Of a DNA stretch of 47,606 nt, positions 8,152 through 15,084 are shown piece after piece. The stretch is from Zoogloeaceae bacterium (GTDB lineage Bacteria > Pseudomonadota > Gammaproteobacteria > Burkholderiales > Rhodocyclaceae), in NCBI GenBank assembly GCA_031288305.1, contig JAITRP010000203.1:1-47606 (forward strand), given 5' to 3'. Position numbers and translations under genes: made by a program. Below the pieces are notes generated by a model, which did not search any database, was not told the DNA's origin, and was given only the letters and a program-made list of their open reading frames with translations. The first letter of the stretch is position 1. Each line of letters begins with the position of its first letter.

Positions 8152-10065
8152 TCAAGCCGCCATGTGGCTTTCCCCCCGCCTTGCCGGCGTTAAAAACCTG
8201 TCGCGCCAGCTTTTCGCCCTGGGCGCGATGTTCCTTGGCCTGGGCGCGCCCTTGGCGAGCGTCAATCGCACCGCCCAGGCGAGCGCGTCCACCTGGTCGT
8301 CGTGCTTGCCGTGCGGGAAGGTGAGCAGTTCGCGCTGCAATTCCGTGTAATACGGCGCCTTGGCGTCGAACCACAGTTTGCCCAACTGCATCCTGCCGCG
8401 CAGCGGGTGCGCCCTCGCCATTTTGTCGGTCAGCGGCTTCAGCAACTCGAAGCTCGGCCACTGGCGCAGTTCGTCGCAACGTTTCTGGAACTGGAAGTCC
8501 AGCGCCCTCCATATCTGCCCATCCTCGAAGCCCACGTAATTGGCGCCCCATTCACGCGCGAAGTGCAGCAATTCGTCGATGAGGTAGCCGCCGTCGCTGG
8601 ATTTGAAGCGCCGAATGTCGAGCAGGTAGAGATTATCCTGCGAATCTTGCCCCAGGCATACTCCAACGGTATAATCCGACTCCTTGCCCTCCGAAATGGC
8701 GAAGTCCCATGCCTGGTAGATATAGAGCGCCTCGCGCGCCGGGGGCGCGGCGTAGAAGCGCAGCATCTTCTTCTCGAAGAACACCCCCTCGTCGGGCAGG
8801 GGATTCTGCTGATAGAGCGCGTCCCACACCCGTTTCTGGCCGGAGGCCGTCAGGTTGTACTGGATGGCGCGCATCATCTTCGTGGTGTAGCGTTCGGGGT
8901 GGATGGCCGTGCCCTTGAGGCGGGTGAGCCGCGCGCCCGGCGGCGGCGTCCGCTGCGGGGCGAACTGCTCGATGGCGTCGTCGGCCAGGATGTACTCGTC
9001 GCCCTCCTCGTTGATGGCCGGGTAGCGCACCACCTCGAACACGTCGCCGCCCTCCGCGCTCTTCGCGGCCTTTTCGCTGACCTCCTGGATGCGTCCCGCC
9101 CAATCGTCCTCGTGCCACCAGGTCATCAGCCCCAGCACCCCGCCGCCCGGCGAAAGCCGCGTGTAGGCGGTGGAGGCGTACCATTCCCAGATGTTTTCGC
9201 GGATGGTGTCGCTGCTCGCCGCCTCCATGTCCTTGATCACGTCGTCCAGGATGAGCACGTGCGCCCCTCGCCCCGTTATTCCCGACCCGCAGCCCGCCGC
9301 CAGGTAACCGCCCGCCTGTGTGGTGTTCCAGTTCTCCAGCGACTGGCTGGAGGGGTCGAGACGCGCGGCGGGGAACACCGCAGCGTAACCGGGGTTGCGC
9401 ATCAGGTCGCGGATGTAGCGTGAGAAGGACAGCGCCAGGGACGCCGTGTGACTGGCGGCGATGATTTCCCATTCCGGGTGCTTGCCGAGTATCCACGCCG
9501 GGGTATGGCGGCTGGACAGTTCGCTCTTGCCCGTGCGCGGCGGCATGAGCAGCAGGAGGCGCGGCGATTGCCCGGCCTCCACCGCGGCGACGAAGCGTTC
9601 GATGCGCCGGCAGATGTCGGCGTGCACCCAGCCGGCCAGGTAGCGCGGGCGAAAACGCCGCACGAAGGGCAGCAAACGCCGGCGACACAGTTCGCGCGCC
9701 GCCAGTTCCGCTTCCGGCGTGGCGGGCGGCGCGAAGACCGGCGGCTCATAGGACGCTTCCGCCGCCTGGGGCGGGGCGCCGGGTTCGGAGTCCGGGAGCG
9801 TGTCCAGGGGCGGGGCGCCGGGTTCGGAGGGCGATGGAGACGTGGCGGGCTTGCGCCCGCGCGCCGCCTTCTTCATCGCCAGCCGCTTGCCCTTGGCCTC
9901 GGCCAGGGCGCGTTGCCGCTCGGCCTCGAAGCGTTGGCGCACGGTTTCTTCGGCCTTGTTCACGTCGCCAATCGTGTAGTTTCCCCGCGGGTGCGAGGCG
10001 GCCAGCAGTTCGCGCACGGCTTCGCGAAAACCGGTGGGCGTGCGCCTCACTGCAAGGTCTCGCAT
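8152..10065 (-). CDS. phage terminase large subunit
   Basis: RLLLLMPPRTGKSELSSRHTPAWILGKHP (Walker A region), HVLILDDVIKD (Walker B), C-terminal nuclease D residues; the full 826 aa ORF runs upstream through terS in another frame, so the start is set at ATG 10065. Confidence 0.88.
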   Translation of the reverse strand: MRDLAVRRTPTGFREAVRELLAASHPRGNYTIGDVNKAEETVRQRFEAERQRALAEAKGKRLAMKKAARGRKPATSPSPSEPGAPPLDTLPDSEPGAPPQAAEASYEPPVFAPPATPEAELAARELCRRRLLPFVRRFRPRYLAGWVHADICRRIERFVAAVEAGQSPRLLLLMPPRTGKSELSSRHTPAWILGKHPEWEIIAASHTASLALSFSRYIRDLMRNPGYAAVFPAARLDPSSQSLENWNTTQAGGYLAAGCGSGITGRGAHVLILDDVIKDMEAASSDTIRENIWEWYASTAYTRLSPGGGVLGLMTWWHEDDWAGRIQEVSEKAAKSAEGGDVFEVVRYPAINEEGDEYILADDAIEQFAPQRTPPPGARLTRLKGTAIHPERYTTKMMRAIQYNLTASGQKRVWDALYQQNPLPDEGVFFEKKMLRFYAAPPAREALYIYQAWDFAISEGKESDYTVGVCLGQDSQDNLYLLDIRRFKSSDGGYLIDELLHFAREWGANYVGFEDGQIWRALDFQFQKRCDELRQWPSFELLKPLTDKMARAHPLRGRMQLGKLWFDAKAPYYTELQRELLTFPHGKHDDQVDALAWAVRLTLAKGAPRPRNIAPRAKSWRDRFLTPARRGESHMAA

Positions 10066-10553
10066 TCGCCGTCGATCACCGCGGCGGCTCCGCTGGCGAT
10101 GCGCAGCAGTTCGGCGTCCGTCATCTCCCGGAAGCGTTGCGCCATGCGCGCCAGGTCGGGGCCGATCTCCAGGCTCACCTTGTCGGCTTCGTAGTACCCC
10201 ATCATGCGCCCGATTTCCCGCGCCCCGGCGATCATCTGCGCCGGGTCTTCCAGGCGCCGCGCCATCGTGACCGCTTCCAGGAACAGGCCCAGCACGTCCA
10301 GGCGCTCGATGGTGGTGAGGCTCTTCACCTCGCTTCTCGCCTCCGCCAGATGCCGCCGCACCTCCTCCGACCGCGCCAGGTTCTTCGCGCTGTTCGGCGC
10401 GTAACCGGCGGCCTCGCCCGCCTTGACCTGGGTGTCCCCCAGGAACAGCCGATGGGCGAACGCCGCCCGCTTCTCCTCCGCGCCCGGAGGCGGAGGATTG
10501 AGCACAATGCTCTTGGGGCGCGGGGGTTTGGCGCTGGACTTGGCGCGGGGCAT
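10047..10553 (-). CDS. phage terminase small subunit
   Basis: 168 aa; FAHRLFLGDTQVKAGEAAGYAPNSAKNLARSEEVRRHLAEAR HTH-type TerS signature; overlaps terL. Confidence 0.8.
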   Translation of the reverse strand: MPRAKSSAKPPRPKSIVLNPPPPGAEEKRAAFAHRLFLGDTQVKAGEAAGYAPNSAKNLARSEEVRRHLAEARSEVKSLTTIERLDVLGLFLEAVTMARRLEDPAQMIAGAREIGRMMGYYEADKVSLEIGPDLARMAQRFREMTDAELLRIASGAAAVIDGECETLQ

Positions 10554-10592
10554 GGTTAGTCTGAAAAGTTATCGAAGATAGTGTATGATATA

Positions 10593-10690
10593 GCTCGAAG
10601 TTATAACTATGCAAGTTGTATCTGTGTGGCATAACGTTTCATGGCTCGAAGTCATAGCCCTGCAAGTTATATCTGTGTGGCATAAAGTTT
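10593..10690. repeat. two tandem-spaced 47 bp direct repeats upstream of terS
   Basis: 10593-10639 gctcgaagttataactatgcaagttgtatctgtgtggcataacgttt; 10644-10690 gctcgaagtcatagccctgcaagttatatctgtgtggcataaagttt. Confidence 0.85.
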
Positions 10691-10921
10691 CCGGGAAAAT
10701 TTTGCAAAAATTTCAGGGGCGCGAGGTTGGCGCAGGGGCGGGGTGGGTTCGGAAACGTGGCGGCGGGGCTTTGTTTGCTTCGTTCGCTGAGCTTGCGGAG
10801 GAGCTTTGTTTACGGGGTGAGGCGCCCCCTCCTCGCTCCGCTCGTCGGGGAAGGTGACTTCGGATTTGTGGGTTCCAGCAGACAAGAATTCTTCTGGTCC
10901 TGGAGTCCCAGGGAGAACGTC

Positions 10922-11161
10922 ATGCACACATTCAAAACAGCCCTGCGGTGGCTTAAAGCCGCGCTGAAGCGGTTTCAAACCGCCCTCTCCCAGCTTGGCT
11001 GGAAGAGGCTTGCCGCCCTTGCAGCCGCCGGGTTTCTCGGTGGCTGCCTTTTAACGTTGATTGCCGCTTTTCATTTTGCGGCAGCATTCGTTGCCAGCTT
11101 CGCCATTGGGGCAACGCTGGCAGAAGTCGTCGGTCGCGTCTGTGAAAACGCGACGGCGTAA
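10922..11161 (+). CDS. small membrane protein, hypothetical
   Basis: 79 aa ORF with SD (ggagaa), hydrophobic helices, bounded by terminator at 11170. Confidence 0.6.
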   Translation: MHTFKTALRWLKAALKRFQTALSQLGWKRLAALAAAGFLGGCLLTLIAAFHFAAAFVASFAIGATLAEVVGRVCENATA

Positions 11162-11169
11162 TCGTCCCC

Positions 11170-11210
11170 AAGGCCGAAGCCCTCGCTTGTCGAGGGCTTC
11201 GGCCTTTTTT
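11170..11210 (+). terminator. intrinsic terminator, array copy A
   Basis: AAGGCCGAAGCCCTCG-cttgt-CGAGGGCTTCGGCCTT perfect 16 bp stem with T tract. Confidence 0.92.
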
Positions 11211-11265
11211 CCGTGCCGCTTTGCAGCGGGCATTCGCCCGGTGGAGTCGGCACAGGAGATTCAAA

Positions 11266-11424
11266 ATGAACAAGCTGCTTTTTGCTGCAACTTTCATTCT
11301 GGCGGCGCTCTGCGTTGCCGTCGTCATTGACCCGGACGCCCTGCGCGTCTGGGATTGCGGCACGGCTGCCGCCGACGGCGCGCCTGCGCGCATCGTCGCG
11401 GCGTGCAAGCACGTCGCCGAGTAA
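11266..11424 (+). CDS. small exported/membrane-anchored hypothetical protein
   Basis: 52 aa ORF, MNKLLFAATFILAALCVAVV signal-like N-terminus, SD aggag. Confidence 0.55.
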   Translation: MNKLLFAATFILAALCVAVVIDPDALRVWDCGTAAADGAPARIVAACKHVAE

Positions 11425-11428
11425 GCCC

Positions 11429-11468
11429 AAGGTCGAAGCCCTCCACACATGAGGGCTTCGGCCTTTTT
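11429..11468 (+). terminator. intrinsic terminator, array copy B
   Basis: AAGGTCGAAGCCCTC-cacacat-GAGGGCTTCGGCCTT plus T tract. Confidence 0.9.
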
Positions 11469-11521
11469 CCTGTGCCGCGTATGCCGGGGACGTTCCCTTG
11501 CGCGCGGCACGGGAGAAAGTG

Positions 11522-11731
11522 ATGTATTACGCAAACGATCCCCTGGTGAGCCTGCTGCTCGCCAGGGGAGAAATCGCCCCCGACGAAGTTGGGGGCGAAA
11601 TCGTCGACTTCGAGGCCGTCAAGTATGACGGCCTCACCGAGGTCGACGATCTGGTCGAGGGCGGCGCGTCCCTGACCAGGGAAGAAATCCGCGCCGCCGC
11701 CGACCGGCTCCGGGCGAAGTTTCGCCACTGA
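11522..11731 (+). CDS. small acidic hypothetical protein
   Basis: 69 aa ORF MYYANDPLVSLLLARGEIAPDEVGGEIVDFEAVKYDGL...; SD ggagaaag. Confidence 0.6.
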   Translation: MYYANDPLVSLLLARGEIAPDEVGGEIVDFEAVKYDGLTEVDDLVEGGASLTREEIRAAADRLRAKFRH

Positions 11732-11744
11732 GCCGGTCGTCCCC

Positions 11745-11785
11745 AAGGCCGAAGCCCTCGCTTGTTGAGGGCTTCGGCCTTTTTT
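11745..11785 (+). terminator. intrinsic terminator, array copy C
   Basis: AAGGCCGAAGCCCTCG-cttgt-TGAGGGCTTCGGCCTT plus T tract, nearly identical to copy A. Confidence 0.92.
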
Positions 11786-11853
11786 CCGTGCCGCTTTTGC
11801 AGCGGTCGTCCGCGAATGTCTCGCCGGGCGAATCTCTTGAAGGAGAATGCAGC

Positions 11854-12891
11854 ATGAATACCCTGTTCACCATCCTGCCCGCCGAGGGCAGTTTCTTTCC
11901 CGCCCTGCTGGGCGGCCAGGAAGGTTTCGCAGCCGAAGAGGCGCGGGTTGTCCCCCGCCTGCTTCGCCAGGCGTACTCGGAACTCGCCCGCGCCTGGGCG
12001 GCGGACTCCGCCACGCCGGGCGTGTCGCAAGACACGACCCTGCCGCGGTGGATGACTGCCGAGGCGCTGGCGGACGACCGCCGGCTCGACGACGAGCCAG
12101 GCGTCGAGCCTGGCCGCGAGGCCGGGTTCGACTACCCCTCCGTCGAGGAGGCGGCCTGTGCCGTCTCCCTCGTGCGGCGCTACGCGCTGCACGTGGCGCG
12201 GATTGGCGGCAATGAATGGCTCGCGGGCTTCGACGCCCGCGGCTTTGTTGCCACTGATCCGGCGGATGCCGAAGCCGTCGCCGCCGCCGCGGCCAACGCC
12301 GTGTCGCAAGACATGGTCGAGGCCGGACGTGTCGTCTGGGGCGTGCGGCGCGTGAGCGCCCAGCTTCCCAGCTTCCGGGAGTGGCGGCTCAATGCCGTCG
12401 CCCGCAGCGAGGAAGGCTCGCCCTGGCGGTTCAAGCTGGGGCTGGCCTCCCAGCTGGACGACGAGAGCCTTCTCGTCGCGGTTGACAATGAGGCCGTCAA
12501 GGCCGAGTTGCCGGCGTGGCTTCGGGGGCGCAGCTACCCCGACGCCGACGCCGACCGTTGGGAAACGGCGCTCACCCTGGCCGCCGACGCCGCCTGGCGT
12601 CGCGTCCGGGACGCCGCGCCCAAGGCGCAGGAGCGCGAACTGAAGAAGCTCGCCCTTCTCGTGGCGCACAGCCCGCGCTACGCGCAGGAGCGCGCGGCGT
12701 ACCTGGCCTCGCCGGAGTACGCCACCGAGCAGCTGGAGGTCGAAGTTCGCGCCGCCGAGCGCGCCGCAGCGGAGCAACTCCGCCAGGCGCTCCTGGCGCA
12801 ACGCCAGGACGCCCTCGCCCAGAGGGTCGGCACGGTGGCCGCGCTCAAGGAGCGCGCCACCGCCATCTTCGCCGGCCTGAAGTCGGCCTAA
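11854..12891 (+). CDS. hypothetical phage protein, 345 aa
   Basis: ORF with SD aaggaga upstream of ATG 11854; no recognised family. Confidence 0.65.
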   Translation: MNTLFTILPAEGSFFPALLGGQEGFAAEEARVVPRLLRQAYSELARAWAADSATPGVSQDTTLPRWMTAEALADDRRLDDEPGVEPGREAGFDYPSVEEAACAVSLVRRYALHVARIGGNEWLAGFDARGFVATDPADAEAVAAAAANAVSQDMVEAGRVVWGVRRVSAQLPSFREWRLNAVARSEEGSPWRFKLGLASQLDDESLLVAVDNEAVKAELPAWLRGRSYPDADADRWETALTLAADAAWRRVRDAAPKAQERELKKLALLVAHSPRYAQERAAYLASPEYATEQLEVEVRAAERAAAEQLRQALLAQRQDALAQRVGTVAALKERATAIFAGLKSA

Positions 12892-12896
12892 CCCCG

Positions 12897-12968
12897 CAGG
12901 GTCGACGTTCGTGTCGTCACGACGCGGGCTTCGACCCTGTTTTCCCGCCGCCATGTGGCGGCGTTTTA
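12897..12968 (+). terminator. double intrinsic terminator, array copy D
   Basis: CAGGGTCGA...TCGACCCTG-TTTT then CGCCGCC-atgt-GGCGGCG-TTTT. Confidence 0.8.
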
Positions 12969-12984
12969 TCGAGGAGAAAATGAA

Positions 12985-13239
12985 ATGGAAGTTGCAACCA
13001 TCGCTGTGTTGTACAGCGTTTTCGCCATCCCCGCGAGGATAGCCAGCAGCGAGTGCCTCCTGGGCGGGAGGCGCAAGCTGTGGCTGGCGATTCTCGTCGC
13101 CATCGGCGCCGTCCAGGTCGGCGTCGTTGCCGCCTTCGGCTGGTCAGGCTTCTGGGCGCTCTGCGCCGCGGCAGCCGTCGACAGCGTCATCAACTGGCTG
13201 TGGTTGCGTCATCGCGGCGCAACCATCACGCCGGCCTGA
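12985..13239 (+). CDS. small membrane protein, hypothetical
   Basis: 84 aa ORF with two hydrophobic helices, SD gaggag. Confidence 0.55.
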   Translation: MEVATIAVLYSVFAIPARIASSECLLGGRRKLWLAILVAIGAVQVGVVAAFGWSGFWALCAAAAVDSVINWLWLRHRGATITPA

Positions 13240-13255
13240 AAGGAGACAATACATC

Positions 13256-13576
13256 ATGCTGACTGCCGTCCTGGCCTTCATGGCCTTGATGGCGTTCTTC
13301 GAGACCATTCTTCTCTCCATGCTGCCGGAAGGCTGGCTGGAAAGGAAGTGGCTGAGGAACGCCATCCACGTCGCGGTGTTTGCCCTGAACCTCTGCGTTC
13401 ATTGGGGCACCGTGACCGGCACGATGGCCGCCACGGGCGCGTTCTGCGTCTCCGTGGCGGTCGTTCCCGCCTATCTGTACCTTCGTCGCCTGCTCAAGGC
13501 GAGGGACATCGACCCGCGCGACTGGCTGCTGAGTCAATTGCGCAAGGTGTTCCTCGCCCCTGAGGCGACGGCGTAA
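13256..13576 (+). CDS. small membrane protein, hypothetical
   Basis: 106 aa ORF with three hydrophobic stretches, SD aaggag. Confidence 0.55.
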   Translation: MLTAVLAFMALMAFFETILLSMLPEGWLERKWLRNAIHVAVFALNLCVHWGTVTGTMAATGAFCVSVAVVPAYLYLRRLLKARDIDPRDWLLSQLRKVFLAPEATA

Positions 13577-13890
13577 CGTTTTCGCAACCCTTCGCCGCGT
13601 TTTCGCGACACAGCGACGCGGCGCACGCCCACATGGCGCACCGACCCATGTGGAGACCTCGTTGCCCATAGCCACAAGGCGCTGTGCGGCACGAACGCAA
13701 CGCTGACGTGGGGAGGGGGTTACGCGCCCACCCGCGCAAACGCAATGGCGGTACCGCCACGCGCGTCCTGCGCAGGGTTTGTGGGCGAAGTCTACCCCTC
13801 CCGACCGAGGCGTCGCAACCATCGCCTGGCTTTTTCCCATTCGAGCCTCGCAGCGACACGCCAACCCTGCCGCAGCCTCTTTACGGGCAG

Positions 13891-14115
13891 TCAATGCGTT
13901 GGATGCCGCCGGTTCGCGCTCGATCCGTCGTAGCGGATCGCCGTGACGATGGATCGCCCCGCGCCGAGGGCGACGAACACGAACATGGCTCCGTAGACTT
14001 CCGCCCCGATGGTGGAAGTGGGGGCTACGAAAGTTTCCAGACAGAACATGAGACCGAGACCGTAGAGCGGCAGGAGCAGGCACGACACCCACCGTGGACG
14101 TAGATTCTTTTGCAT
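13891..14115 (-). CDS. small membrane protein, hypothetical
   Basis: 74 aa MQKNLRPRWVSCLLLPLYGLGLMFCLETF..., SD ggagaacg on minus strand. Confidence 0.45.
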   Translation of the reverse strand: MQKNLRPRWVSCLLLPLYGLGLMFCLETFVAPTSTIGAEVYGAMFVFVALGAGRSIVTAIRYDGSSANRRHPTH

Positions 14116-14199
14116 GACGTTCTCCAGGAAAGACCGCGCGCAGTATGCCACAGTTTCACCAGACGTTGCCACAAAACCCGCTAGACCTTGCCAATTGGC

Positions 14200-15084
14200 T
14201 CTCCTCCCCGTTGTCCTAGGACAATATTCTTTTTCAATGACAGTGGCTAGTCACATGGCAACGCGGATGACATGAAAAACAGGGTTGTCCCGGTTTGTTA
14301 ACTACAACGGAACGTCGCTGCGCAGCTATCCATCGTATTGAGTACATGAGCATGCAAATATGACGTTTCCGAGCGAGTGCCATGAACAGAGGGGTGTGTG
14401 CCTGAAAAATGTCATGGCAGAGACATACAGCGCACCTTAACCCTCGTGGTTGATACATTTTCAGCTATTTGTTCCGACGTTCCAAAATTTTTGACTCTAT
14501 TTAGTATACACAACAAACATCACATTACCTCTTACCTTACTCAATACACACCCTATACATTAACTTTTTCAGGATCAGAACAAATCGGAACAATATGGCA
14601 TATTTCTTGTAACCACGAACTTTATAAACGTTTCAATTTTGTCTCAATTCCATTCAGCATATCTTCGCAAAGCGCGTGGTTACGCCAAACCACCACGCCA
14701 ATATCAGGACAAAATCAGGGACACCCCCGTGTTTCCTTGTCATACGCCCCCCTCATTCCCTGTTCATAAACACCATGCCCTGATCATCAAACCCCGATGC
14801 AGGCCTCTCTACGACATACGAGAGCCATGCCATTTCACTTATCATAGCCACATACCCATTCACCATGTGACATAATCTGTCGAAATTTCAAGTTGCTCGT
14901 CATAAAAACGATATTCTGCGCCCGGTTCCCGGATTTATATAACTCAAAGTTATAATTACCCTAGTTTCTTATTCCATTGCATAACGAACGGGGTTTCTTA
15001 TTCCCAAACGTTATTAGCAAGTCTCCCCGAAGACAACTACACTTCGTAACTCACGAAAAGCACGAAAACACAAACGGAGCCAAC
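14200..15084. promoter_or_regulatory. AT-rich non-coding early control region
   Basis: sharp drop in GC against flanks, no convincing ORF, perfect palindrome TTGTCCTAGGACAA (14211-14224), TATAACTcaaAGTTATA (14938-14954), precedes the early gene block. Confidence 0.6.

Noticed and set aside
11527-12954. 475 aa minus-strand ORF over the small-ORF array
   Set aside because: Antisense shadow; the plus-strand ORFs have SD sequences and terminators in the right orientation.
11160-12968. Repeated hairpins considered as a CRISPR array or integron attC sites
   Set aside because: Spacing is gene-sized, no short unique spacers, hairpins end in T tracts and no Cas or integron-type integrase signature is present.
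14234-14458. 74 aa minus-strand ORF in the AT-rich region
   Set aside because: No ribosome site, overlaps palindromic control elements, unlikely composition.
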